64,000 nt of DNA from assembly GCF_021347895.1 (NCBI RefSeq), contig NC_067117.1, positions 20,702,358 through 20,766,357 of the forward strand, in the 5' to 3' direction. Under the pieces are notes generated by a model. The model saw nothing but the letters and a program-made list of their open reading frames with translations. It had not been told where the DNA came from and ran no database searches. The stretch comes from Acanthochromis polyacanthus. Lineage: Eukaryota > Chordata > Actinopteri > Pomacentridae. Made by a program: the position numbers and the translations under genes. Positions within the stretch are counted from its first letter, which is position 1; the number at the start of each line of letters is the position of its first letter. Positions 1 to 13,170 of the stretch are shown in pieces.

Positions 1-883
1 TCTTGGCATTTCTGTTTGTTTCTTATATTTTTTCAGTCTGCCATATTAGTTTTATATTAAAATGTACAAATATACAATAGATTAGACATATCACAATATA
101 TCTCTTGAATGTTTATATGTCTTTTTTGGTTTTTCAATCGTCAGGTATTTTAAAAAAATAATTTTTGGTTCACTCTTTCAGATTTCATCAGTGTTGTGTT
201 CAAATTCAACAGAAGGCTTTTTTTTGGTAAAAACAAAAAAGCTAAAATTCCACCGACTTTTCAGTGACCAGCAGTTAGAAGCTAGTTGGTAAACATAGCA
301 GAGCAACTCAGCGCACTGCAAGTGAAAAAACACATACAAACAGAAACAGGAAGAAAACATCTTCACCAACACTTTTGCAGGATTTAGAGAAAACGGCTAC
401 ACAGACAGCACTTGTTAGTGGCATCAATTCAATGTTGCGATCAGTTGGTTTTGGTGTCTTCAAATGAAAAATACAGAATATCACTATTATCTTTCTAATG
501 GTAAAACCTTTCAAATGGTAAAACAGTTTCCTGGGAGGAAATAGAAGTGATGTGTTTCTGCAAGACTACAGCAGGTTTTGGTTTCTGTGGCTTCACTGGC
601 ACAACGTGTGTACATCACTCCTTATTCAATTACATCAGACAACAGAAAAAAAAAAAGGTATTCATTACCTTGAAACTCCTGGATATGACAAGAAAACAGA
701 GGCAGAAAGAGAGACAGATGCCCCAGAGCACTCATCGTCTCAACAATTGACATGAGTAATAATCACTGTCTCCACCGACACGCCATTCAAATCTCCTCCC
801 ATCGATATCTTTGATATTGCTCAAGGCATTGTTCATTTGTTGTTCCACACGTCTGTCATAGCACAAGTAGCCCCCCCCACCTC
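1..883. other. Upstream flank, no gene recognised
   Basis: AT-rich sequence with homopolymer runs. The short open frames have no recognisable domain, no splice pattern and no compositional bias of coding DNA. Nothing else is supported here. Confidence 0.6.
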
Positions 884-947
884 CACACACACACACACAC
901 ACACACACACCACATCCACCCCCTTTACACACATACACACACACACT
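884..947. repeat. (CA)n microsatellite, interrupted
   Basis: Two CA runs (884-910 and 927-947) are separated by a short C-rich segment. They are preceded by a run of C bases (871-878). They lie in inverted orientation to the long TG array that begins 75 bp downstream, so this stretch could form a hairpin or cruciform with it. Confidence 0.95.
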
Positions 948-1021
948 TCTCATTCTTCCTCGTCTGTGACTGAAATGACTATTGACGTTTGGGTTTGGAT
1001 TTGAAATGTGTTGGAACGGAG

Positions 1022-2841
<1,820 letters not shown>

Positions 2842-2850
2842 AATTTGAAT

Positions 2851-3221
2851 CCATCCATCCATCCATCCTCTATACACCGCTTTATCCTCACTGGGGTCGT
2901 GGGGGGTGCTGGAGCCTATCCCAGCTGACTCGGGCGAAGGCAGGGGACACCCTGGACAGGTCGCCAGTCTGTCGCAGGGCTACATATACAGACAAACAAT
3001 CACACTCACATTCACACCTACGGGCAATTTAGAGTTATCAATTAGCCTCAGCATATTTTTGGACTGTGGGAGGAAGCCGGAGTGCCTGGGGAAAACCCAC
3101 GCGTGCACAGGGAGAACATGCAAACTCCATACAGAAAGATCCCAGGAAAGCCGGGATGCGAACCAGGGATCTTCTTGCTCCAAAGCCAAAGTGCTAACCA
3201 CTACTCCACTGTGCAGCCGTG
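2851..3221 (-). mobile_element. tRNA-derived SINE-like retroposon with 9-bp target-site duplication
   Basis: The element reads on the minus strand. Its head near 3221 carries a polymerase III A-box-like sequence (complement of 3198-3208, TGGAGTAGTGG) and a B-box-like sequence (complement of 3154-3164, GGTTCGCATCC), about 44 nt apart as in a tRNA. The body contains the segments well known from a very common fish repeat (cleaving phrases such as 'gcctatcccagct' and 'ggactgtgggagga'). The tail is (ATGG)n, seen as (CCAT)n at 2851-2867. The 9-bp sequence aatttgaat occurs on both sides, at 2842-2850 and 3222-3230, which is direct evidence of retroposition. Family membership is from memory of the consensus, not from a search. 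Confidence 0.8.
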
Positions 3222-3230
3222 AATTTGAAT

Positions 3231-6200
3231 CAAAATTTCGTTTCAATTCTCGGTTATTAAAAAGATTTTTGTTGGGTTAGGATTACAGTTTAAGTTAACA
3301 AAGCTATTCATACATACGAAACAAACACTGTTTTATTTGGTTTCTTTGTAAAGGCACTTATTAGTTTGGAAGACATAAATGATACAAGATGATAAATCAT
3401 CATCCTTGTTCTTTTGTCTCTCCTAACAAGAATGAACACATTTTTGTGCTATTGGGGTTCTTTACAGACAAAGCACACACTTGTGAGTGCCATCTTTATA
3501 TTTCTATCCATTTGCACTATGTTTCCTTTTTGCCAGATATAAATGAATGGGAATGGAAGCATCAATTCCACAACATGCTTCAGAGACATCTGGTTCCCTG
3601 CAGGCTTTGTGTCAGAGCCGCACTTCCAGGCAGGTGCATTCCCTTTGTGTTTGAGACAGGGGAGCAGAGTACTGCGGTGTAGGGGAGATCGATCCACCCT
3701 TGGAAGTGTTGTCTCTGCCTCTGCATGACATGAGGTTCGAACATAAAGGGAGAGGTCACCCAGCTAGATTCGGTCCGACACACCTGTGTCCATTAGGCAT
3801 GTGTGTGTGATGCACACATGCACGCAGTGACTCAGACATATACATCCAAGCTGATAACACATGATAATTTCAGATGTTTCAACTAATTTTACACCTTTTG
3901 TGTCATTTTGTTTGTGAATCTTGGCTTTCCAAAGTTAGTTTTAAACATAGTTGTTGTTTTTTTAATTGTATATTTAACAATAATGTCAGGATTGCTCCTT
4001 AGAGACTGTGAGTGTGTATGTGCATTTGTGTAGGATGAAGTTGCCTTGGGAACATCTCCTAGCTGCATCCGCTTAGTTAACTTTCCGACCACCTAATGAT
4101 TCCACACCTCAGTAATGAGGTCTAGGTGGGTAATTAACAACAGCACTCTCTGAGCAGTAGGGCATATCATAAAAAGAAAGTAACATTTCTCACAGATATT
4201 TTTTTTACAAATTAAGAACTCATTATAATTATGCAAAGTATATCTAATAGGTAAATATGCAAATACATGAACCACAGACTTTGCTGTTATAGCTATTATT
4301 TAGGTTATGACCATATAGAGGGCCTGTTACCAAAAGGAAATAATATTTTTTTAAGAACCTTGGTTTAGTTTTTCCCCTACAAGCGGCTCCCATGGAGCTG
4401 ATCAAACTTTGTCTGTTCATGCACAGCACTCTAAAATGTGATTTCTGGATGTGGAATCAGTGTAGTCGGTATATAAATGCTACAGTGCTGTTAATACATT
4501 TTTCTTGTCTGCTGCATGAGTGACTTGGAAAGAAAGATAGTGAAGGCAACACTGAACTTAGCCCTTGTGATGTGTCTTTCCCTGTGGGCTTACTATATCC
4601 AGATTAAGGGAGAGTTCACAGATAGGCGACAGGCTCCAGCACCCATATCCAATCAGACGGTTCCCTCAGGGGAACCATGTGGTGCACACATATGTGGCCA
4701 CAGTCTCACAGCATGACACCACTGTGTCCTCCAGGAGTCCTCCACACAGATCACGGAAAGCTGTGAGCGAAAGAGCAGCACTTTGAGTGAAGACTGGTGA
4801 TGTATTTGAAGATTAGGCAATGCATTTATGAACATTGGCAAAATATGTCATGGTTTGTATTATGTTCTTGCTGCAGCCGGAGTACAAGGAAGATGAGGGA
4901 AGGAGGGAGGGAGAGTACTCATGTGCTGTCGTCTGCCTTTTTGAAGGCTCACACTTTTCAAGGCTCTCCTTCCTTCTGTTCAAAAGCCTTTCTGAAAGTC
5001 TATTTGTGACACTGCTTACTTCTTTCCTGCTCACTTTATCCAATAACACAATATGAGTGCTGTATCCATGTCTGTGTGCATTGTAATGAATATGTGCATG
5101 TGTGCGTGTACATGACAGAGCTTTATGTGTTCCACAAGTGTGTAGCACTGGCAGCGGAAGAATGAGTCCTATTTCCTCTATCAAAAGGAGACACAGACTG
5201 TATAGCATACATCCACCTCCTGACTAAGACATTTAGGAACAACCTTCTCTGTTTCACTCTCTACCCTTCTCAACTCCATTATGAAATTCTTCCATCTATC
5301 TTTCCACAGTTTTAAGACTGCATTACATTTTATGAAAAATGTCACACAATGACACTGGGTTCTAGAAAACCAAATAAACCAGTACCGCTCACACTTGATC
5401 CATGTATGAATGAATCACTATGCTACCATTTTCCTCTCATCTCCATTCTTGCCCCTTACAGAACCAGAGCAAAGCCATAGCTCATATTTTCACTGACAAA
5501 AGAAAAGGCTGTGAAAAGGCTATAATAAATGCTATGAGATAGATACAAGGAAGAGAGCGCAGCGTTTGAAAACGGTAACCTTTTTCAGATGCTGATTTAG
5601 TATTCATTATTAATGACCTTTCCCTACCTGAGCAAAGCCGTTGCCAGGAAGCCCCTTTGTGTTTGTGTCTGCCAGAAGCTGGGGGCAGATGCTTCGGCCT
5701 TGTTCAGACTTGTTGGCTGATGGATTTCTATGCTTGGTATGCGTCTTTCACACAAATACTGTTTAATTTGTCCCACTGAGTCACCACGCTGTGTCAAGAA
5801 TAGTATGAACATAGTGGGCAAGATGTTAAAGTTCAGAGAGGCATGCTAAACACAAATTGGGGGTCTGACAAGGAAGATTGGTGTTTTGGTGTTTCCATTG
5901 TCTGTCTCCACCTGACAGGAGAGAAGACAGACGGAGCAGGATACAGGCAGAGGGGAGAGACAGGTGGCACGAGGAGCCCTCCTTTTCTTTCAGTTGTCTT
6001 GCATTTATCGCTTTCTATCTCATCAAAAAGCATTTTCATGCTAATTGAACTTAAAGAGCAACCATGCGTACAGCTCATTGTGAGCGCACGCCTGTGAGTT
6101 TGTGTGTGCTTGCAAGTTCGAACAATCACCCCAAATGTGCTCATCCAGGCTCGATATTCTATTCACAGTGCCTACACACTGACAATCACTCCTACACTGT

Positions 6201-6964
6201 GAAAGACATACTCCTGAGCACATTCAAACTTCACTGGCAGACAGTACAGTAAAACTGATCTATCTATCTATCGCTCCACCTGTCTGTTTATCTAGCAATC
6301 CCTTCCATCACTCTGCCATTCTTTTGTCTGTCTGCCTCCATTCATCTGTCATTATCAGAGAAAAAATGTAACACATACTTCCTCCCCTTAGCCGATAAGG
6401 TTCTACACATCAGTCAGGAGCGAAAACCATGGGGGCCCCAGAAAGACACACACCCACAAGAAACTCTGCAAGACCTCACCTCAATTACACCATTATTTCT
6501 TTTCTTGTCATTTTTCTGTCTAAGACCTCAAACATATTTTCCATGCCGCCTCTTTTGTCTAGCCAAAATGCCAAATTATTATATTGCAATCACTGGCTCT
6601 TCTCTGTGCCAGGGATTTAACTGCGCCGTCAATATTCGCTATCACTTCCCCTTAGCAGCTATAATTAGACTGCTTATTGGGACGGCATTGTGAAGAACTT
6701 CAGCCAAACCAAAGTCTCAAAGCCTTCTGTGAGGAGAGGACTTTGAGAAAAACAATTAAAATACCTCGTTTTTGCCATCATCAAGTAATGCACGGTGCTG
6801 TAGGCTTGCCAAACCCTGTGGAAATTCAGTGGTTCATTTTCAGGTGCTTTTCTTTCTATTACAAAACAGGTGCTTAAGGAGCTCTTTGGACTGGATTATC
6901 AGTAAAGAGAAAGCACAACATGTTTTCTAATGGAGCCTATTGCACATGTAAGTCATCAATTAGT
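3231..6964. other. Upstream flank, no gene recognised
   Basis: No coding exon or RNA gene is recognisable. The stretch includes a short TATC run near 6258-6273 and otherwise unique AT-rich sequence. The 60-130 codon open frames here show no family motifs. Confidence 0.55.
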
Positions 6965-6965
6965 G

Positions 6966-7098
6966 GGACCATGATGGACTGGTGACCTGATAAGGATGTA
7001 CCCTGTTTTTCTTCCTATGTCAGCTTGGATAAGCTCCAGCACTGTCTGCAACCCTCGACAGAATACACATTGATATCGACAATAGATGAATGCATGAG
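6966..7098 (+). repeat. Decayed fragment of the SINE-like family, 3' half
   Basis: Phrases typical of the 3' half of the element at 2851-3221 are present on the plus strand in diverged form: 'ggactggtgacctgataagg', 'atgtaccctg', 'gataagctccagcac' and a final 'gatgaatgcatga' in place of the ATGG tail. Head and A/B boxes are absent. No flanking duplication can be seen, so this is an old truncated copy. Confidence 0.65.
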
Positions 7099-7310
7099 AT
7101 CATTCGGGGAATATGACATCTTAAGTTTTCACTCCAGTTTGATTTCATGATACTCGCTGTTAGAAGTGCAATTTAATGCTACAGGTCCCAGAATTCTTTG
7201 GGCAGCAAACAATATTTGCTTACAGTGTGACCAAACAATCACATGTTGTGAGTATGCAGAGGAAGTCAGTTTGATTCAAAGTTAGGACCTTTCAACTGAA
7301 CTACTATTCT

Positions 7311-7436
7311 ATATTACACTATACTATGCTATGTTATGCAATTATAGGCTATGGTATACTATGCTATGCTACATTATAATACTCGCTATGTTATGTTACA
7401 CTATGCTATGCTATGTTATACTATACTGTACTGTAC
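7311..7436. repeat. Imperfect CTATG/CTATA pentanucleotide array, left part
   Basis: The stretch is dominated by repeated units of the kind ctatg and ctata with point variation. The same array resumes immediately right of the TIR element at 8701, which indicates a single ancestral array split by insertion. Confidence 0.85.
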
Positions 7437-7483
7437 GCGATATTTTTTTTCGTAGGATAGATCCGGGAATCTCAGAAATATTC

Positions 7484-7572
7484 ATAGTCTCCTGTCATCT
7501 TATTGGTCCGTTTTTGTGACGTTCTTTGGCGGGCCTTATAGTCTCCTGTCATCTTATTGGTCCGTTTTCGTG
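7484..7572. repeat. Subterminal direct duplication (2 x 35 bp)
   Basis: A 35-bp unit starting 'atagtctcctgtcatct' occurs at 7484-7518 and 7538-7572 with one mismatch, at a 54-bp period. It sits just inside the left terminal inverted repeat. Subterminal repeats of this type often serve as transposase binding sites, but that is inference here. Confidence 0.85.
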
Positions 7573-7867
7573 GGAGAAGGGCTCTGACATCAGGGCGGTC
7601 CACAAAGGCATCAGCAAGGGAGCACCCATATTACAAAACAGGGAGAAAGAGGAGTGCTCCTCACTGTCTTGCCCACTGTGTGCAGGAGAACATGTCACTA
7701 GGCGGAACACACTAGTTTAGCTGTGCTTAATTCATTAAAGGTTTGTTTATTTTAATGCACTGTTATTAATATGTTGTGTAAAATGTTTGTTAAAGCTTTA
7801 TTAGAACAGGGTCACGTGAATAAAACGTTTTGCTATTTGTAATAGTAGTGCTGATTTCAACCCCCAA

Positions 7868-7923
7868 ATCGTTGTCCGTGAAAAAGTCAGATAGTGATGT
7901 TTGACTTTTCCACAGACAACGAT
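7868..7923. repeat. 22-bp inverted repeat with 12-nt loop
   Basis: The arm 7868-7889 (atcgttgtccgtg...) is complementary to 7902-7923 with two mismatches and encloses a 12-nt loop. It lies near the middle of the TIR element and could form a stable hairpin in single-stranded DNA or RNA. Confidence 0.8.
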
Positions 7924-8052
7924 GACCCCAGCACACTGATTGTAAAATATTTCTTGCAACTTTATTAGAACTTGATAAAAGGTTCTTGAATGAATGGACT
8001 TTAATACACTGTTAATACACAAAATACATTTATTTTTAATACAGTGTTATAC

Positions 8053-8480
8053 TAGAAAAGCACAGAGTGCAGACCTCTGCCAAGGATAGAGAGAAAAACA
8101 GGAAACCCATGCAGTAAAGGATCATGAGCTGAAATTGAACCTGCATCTCTGACACAGTTCTGTTTACAAATCACCTTCTTAACCAGTTGAGCTATCTGGA
8201 CACCTTGCTCCAATCTGTTGGACGACATACTAATGTATGCTGTTTTTGTCATATTTTGGACCACATACTAACACATAGCCAAATAAAAAATTCAAAGTGA
8301 TCCAGAATCCAGGATCCTTTCCGGATTGCCACCAAAATTAAATCAGCTCTTCCTCTTACCATAGTCTACATCCCCTCAAAATTTCATGGGAATCTGCCCA
8401 GGCGTTTTTGAGTTAACGTGCTAACAGACAGACAGACACACAAACGCCGGGTGTCACATAACCTCCTTGGCGGAGGTAAT
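8053..8480 (+). repeat. Interspersed repeat (gcagacctctgcc...ctccttggcgg type) nested in the TIR element
   Basis: The left end carries 'agaaaagcacagagtgcag' followed by 'acctctgccaagg'; the right end carries 'cctccttggcggaggtaat', roughly inverted to it. Between them are the motifs 'aaaatttcatggga', 'gagttaacgtgctaacag' and a GACAGACAGACA-type run. I recognise this as a repeat family found widely in fish genomes. A second copy lies at 39423-39825. A tRNA-like segment interrupts it at about 8120-8203. Confidence 0.65.
8120..8203 (-). repeat. tRNA-like SINE head, decayed
   Basis: Read on the minus strand, the complement of 8183-8194 resembles an A box (tagctcaactgg) and the complement of 8131-8141 resembles a B box (ggttcaatttc), in the correct order and spacing. 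The B box departs from the consensus and no clean cloverleaf is evident. This is a tRNA-derived repeat head, not a functional tRNA gene. Confidence 0.5.
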
Positions 8481-8700
8481 AATGTGTTTACATCATTAAA
8501 TACTGATGTTCAAATTCCACAAACCCACATATTTATATGACATTATGCATAATAGAAAAGAGAACAGCAGATGACTGACATGACAGGCTCCTTCATCACT
8601 CGGATTACCAGCCAATCACGAGGCGCCTTCATCAGCTGGCTCATTAATATTTATGAGATTCCCGGATCTATCCTACGAAAAAAAATATGGCGCACTGTAC

Positions 8701-9160
8701 TATGCTATGTTATGCTACATTATGCTATACTATGCAATGCTATGCTAGACTATGCTATGCTATACTATGCAATGCTGTACTATGCTATAGCTACTATGCT
8801 ATGCTATGTTATTTATTTTATTTTATTTGTTTTTATTTAATAGGGACATTGCAATTAAAGTTTGAATACAGTTCATGAATCCGATGTGTTGTATGTAGAG
8901 TTTTAGCTACAGCTAATTCTCAACTATACGATGCTATGCTATGCTATACTATGCTATGCTGTGCTATACTATACGATGCTATACTATGCTGTACTATATT
9001 TTGCTATGCTACACTATGCTATGTTTTACTATACAATGCTATGCTATGACATACTATACTATATTATGCTATGGCATGCTATGCTATACTATGCCATGTT
9101 GCAGTCTAAGGTTACACTATACGATGGTGTACAATAATATGCTATGCTACACTACACTAC
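8701..9160. repeat. CTATG/CTATA pentanucleotide array, right part, interrupted
   Basis: Imperfect pentanucleotide repeats occupy about 8701-8812 and 8925-9160. The intervening 8813-8924 segment contains 'tttatttaatagggacattg', which resembles the start of a common fish interspersed repeat, probably an older insertion in the same array. Tyr/Cys/Met/Leu-rich open frames across it are repeat artefacts. Confidence 0.85.
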
Positions 9161-9680
9161 TTGCAAAACTATACAGACATGTGAAATCAAAATATAAATG
9201 TACTGAATGGCTGTTACTGAAAAACTAAGCCATAAATATTATCAATTTTCCTTTAGTTGAAAAAAGCGTTTTAACTTTAGCTCTTTATTGAGCATTTATA
9301 AGATGCATATGACCATTTAGCAAACCATTTGATGTAGAGTATAATGGAGTTAAAAGCAGATATACAGACATTCTAAAATATTTACTAATTTGTTGTATTT
9401 GCTAGCAATTGTAACCTCTCCTATGAAGGGTTCTTTTGTATTACCACAACTGCCTTAAATTAGATTTTCTTTCAACATCTATTCAGACTTTAAGTTCCCC
9501 TCGGTTTTAAAAGGACAGTTCTGCCAGTAAATGAAATCTCAGCTTGACAAGGCCAATGGAATTTCTAGGTCACATGAACAAAGACAAGCTTATATTTGCT
9601 GTTGCATGTGGATCTGTTCACTTGTCTGGCAACCATCACAAGTAAATTCCAGTTATCTAAAAATATAATACACAAACACA

Positions 9681-9742
<62 letters not shown>
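9681..9742. repeat. Compound (CT)8(CA)23 microsatellite
   Basis: A CT run at 9681-9696 passes directly into a perfect CA run at 9697-9742. Confidence 0.97.
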
Positions 9743-9743
<1 letters not shown>

Positions 9744-12380
9744 GAATGAGCGCAAAAAGTGTCCACACACACATTCGCACACACATACACTAACACATGC
9801 ACTACACATCATCTTTGCTCCAGACATTTTTTCGCCCAGGGGTATACCATAGAACGAAGTGTTATCGCACTCCCCTGTGAGTCCTGCTTTCCTCCCCAGA
9901 GCAATTAATGACACAGTGGAGGCAGAAAAGTCTGGCCCCAAAATGGCTGCCTATCTGGGATGGAGGTGTCACATCCCCTTGACAACCAGGTCAAGCCCTC
10001 GGAGTATCATCAGTGTGGGCCAACAAAGCCAGGGGTCAGAGTTCAGTTCACCTCGTGACTTCTCTGTGGAATTGATCTGTTGTGGTGGAAATAGGATTTT
10101 GGTGGTGCATGATTCAGACAGCAGCCAGACACTGAAGTCATTTTCTGTCTTGAATGATTGACTAGAGGATTCATGACATCAGGCGCAACAATAGAGTTTT
10201 ACAGTCACAAAGAAAATGCAACAGAATTAGGCTAATTTTATGTCACATTTCTGAGCAGTATGTGTGTGGCTGCCAAAGCTGGATTTATATGTGCGGGGTG
10301 CAAGTGAGCGTATGTGTGATGTTGTCAAGAAGCTGGTGTTTGTCAAGAGGCTTGTGTTTTCAGGGCAGCCAGTCAGTCAAGGAGAGGAGCTGTCGGCATG
10401 GCTGATCTGTGCAGCCGGCACTCAGCACAGGCAGAGACGCCTCCCCATGTCAAATGTCACAGCACTAATCTCTTTCCAATGCAGGCCAGGTATAACTGCA
10501 GGGGCAAGAGACAGACACACCTCATTGCTCCTCTGAATGAGATTCCCAGGAGACTCTGCGATTCACAAATCTGCAGGCTTTATGTTAATAAAATCGATGG
10601 CATCATGTCATTACTGTTTTGTTGCTCAGCTGCATGTTCATTGTAGGAATTTTGACCAGCGTGTGTGCAATGCAGCAGTTTTTCAATTATTATAGAGAAA
10701 TAGCGATTGCATGATTGTTAGCACCATGCAGCGGAGCAGTATTTAAACCCAGATACACTTGGTTTGTGTTACTGTAAAGTTATTTTTATTGCCTGTGGTG
10801 AATGGAGTGGGATGCTTCACATACTTAAATTTTATGTTTAATATTTGTGAACCTACACGTGTTAATGTTTATCATGTCGACAAATTTCCTACCATATCAC
10901 TGTGTGTAAAACTAAACACAAATTGTTAGACATGCTTAGTCCATAGATCTGCTACAAGGCTATTTTACAAATAATCTTAATGGTTTAATGTGTTATTGAA
11001 TGCATGTGTGGCTTTGTTTGTTTTTGCCCAGGGGAGGATAATACACTGCCTCTCATCCCAGTGTCAACAAACTTCCACTGCAAGACTGTTCATTCCACAC
11101 ATGACCCAATAAAACACATTTTTCCTCAGGACATTAATAGTCCATTTTCCAATTACCAGCTATGTTTGTACGGGTTTCTGCATATTTGTGTGTTCCTCCT
11201 TATTACTGCCTTAAACACATAGTTATATCTGTAAACTAAATAGGAATCTGTGCATATATTGCATAGATAAAAACAATCATCCTACCACACAGTGACAGTA
11301 TATGCTGAGTACACGGTGCAGTTCTTTCATATAAGCACTTTAAATTACTGCTGTAATTCTGTTCCTGGCACATCCCTTCCTATCTCTAACAAATTGGTGC
11401 TAATCAAGTTAAAGAGGACCTCCCTGCCCTTCTTGTCCCTCTAAACTTTCTGAGCATTTAGTCATGCGCCTGCCATTTCCTCATTCCTTTGTGCTCTTCC
11501 TCCTAAATTACTGGGAGGTGATATACAGCCTGGGTGTCCCAAGGCTAAAGGAGATTTAGAACTTTGTCCCATATGAAGGAGAGGTGAGAAAAGACATTAC
11601 TATGCAGAATAGGTAATATTGAAAACGCCAGAGCACTTTATGGTGCCCCATGCAGATTATCAATCTATTTGTGTAACTTGGCTACCCAGAATTTCATTTC
11701 CCTTTTCATTTATTTGCCTTGCTGCAACCGTTTACAGTGTTGAAACTGAAAATTGAAGCCATGACGAGCAAGGGAGCAATATTCCAAGGGAAAATAGGCT
11801 TCTTCTGCTGCATGATTGCAAAGGTTCATTTGGGGGTGTGGGGAGGGTAAAGTGACCTCTTTTTGATGAGCTCAGGAGAATATTTTAAGGAAAATGGGGC
11901 GTCCACGTATGGTCATCTTCACCTTGTTCATAGACCTGTCTTATGGACCTCAAGCATTGTCAGCGACAATTTACAGGGGCTTCTTGTCTTATAAAAGAGC
12001 AACACTTGTCAGTAATGTACTGCATTAAATTCAGCACCACGGATAGAGGCATACATTTGTTACCACTGCCCTACATTACTTTCAGAACCATGGACAGAGG
12101 CTTATCTCTTTAAAAGCCTTGTGGTGATGCTGTTTAACAATTGCAACGTGGTGACTGGGAGGCTGTAAATATTAACATTCCAAGATCAGCCTTGATTTAT
12201 TTCACGAGAAGCTTTGGAAACTGGATTATTGTTTATATTTGTAGAAATGAAATCATTTGATTGCATCAAACTGATTCTTTTTTCTATCTTTGGAAGGAAA
12301 GGGTGGGGGGTGTATAGAGTAACAGAGAATAAATATGAAACTTGACAGACTGGGTGCTTTGAGTATTGCTCTCAGCACGC
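9743..12380. other. Upstream flank, no gene recognised
   Basis: No coding exon is recognisable. A weak tandem duplication of roughly 45 bp is visible at about 12013-12056 and 12067-12112 ('ggatagaggc' against 'ggacagaggc' contexts). Confidence 0.5.
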
Positions 12381-13170
12381 CTGTGCAGTGGGCGCAAATG
12401 ATTTGCAAGAGCTACAGTCACATTTGAGTATACCCAAACGGATTGATATAAGTACCATTTGGGGAGCAGAAAAGACACACAGTTACACGTCTTGCTCGTT
12501 AATTGCGTGTTATTATGATCAGTGCGATGGGCTCAGCCACCGAGGCCACTCCACTACCTCACAGGTAGGCTGTGTGACGAGGTGCACCGTGGAGGAGGGG
12601 ACCATCGTGGCGCCATACCTTACATAATCATCACGGTAGTACCCAGTGAACATAATTACAATGATTTGTGCCCTCCCATTTCACCCGTTGTATTAAAAAA
12701 TATTGCTGCAGGTAAGTCAGGCGTGAGCGCAGACAGAACCGCCGCAGTGAATGGAGTGTGGCCCCCGGGGAAAGCTTGGAGAGCAGAGCATGGTGTCATG
12801 CCAAAGACAGCCAAGCCTCTTCCCCCCAACACACCACCTCCACCAACCCACCCACACCGCTGGGGCTCGGTCATGCCGTGAGAACGGGATGACATTACCG
12901 GGCCATTTAGCTGGCGGAGGAGCAGAAAGTGGGGAGAGAGGCGCAGTGTGCCCCTGAGAGAGACTCTTCTGTTATTTAACGGTTAGATGACGTCTAGGCA
13001 GGGGGTGGCTGGGGTTAAAGGGGGGCTAATATCCAAAAATGAAAACTACATTAACTCATAGCAGATTATGAATTAATAGGAGAAGGGCTGTGTCCCCGAG
13101 GGGCCACGTTTTGTGTGTAAAAGGGCGCAGTTGTGACACACAACCTCCAAGAATACAACTCAGCTGCTGG
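12381..13170. other. Candidate conserved or transcribed upstream region
   Basis: GC content is higher than in the flanks. A full-consensus 5' splice site, CAG then GTAAGT, lies at 12709-12717. About 2.3-3 kb upstream of the celf4 start codon, this would suit a non-coding first exon or an enhancer. No exon boundary or transcript can be proved from sequence, and no reading frame looks conserved. Confidence 0.3.

Larger units (their letters stand above)
7437..8693. mobile_element. Non-autonomous TIR element inserted in a pentanucleotide array
   Basis: Terminal inverted repeats of about 47 bp lie at 7437-7484 and 8645-8693. A 35-nt core beginning 'atattttttttcgtagg' is identical on both arms. 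The arms differ by a 2-nt indel near the tip and two substitutions near the inner end. The sequence actgtac occurs directly next to both ends (7430-7436 and 8694-8700), fitting a 7-bp target-site duplication, although the host array itself contains similar words. No intact transposase is present; inside are a tandem duplication, a palindrome and a nested older repeat. The superfamily cannot be assigned: 7 bp fits neither the usual 8 bp of hAT elements nor the TA of Tc1/mariner. Confidence 0.75.

Noticed and set aside
8571..9228. Tyr/Cys/Met/Leu-rich open frames
   Set aside because: Translation of the CTATG pentanucleotide array.
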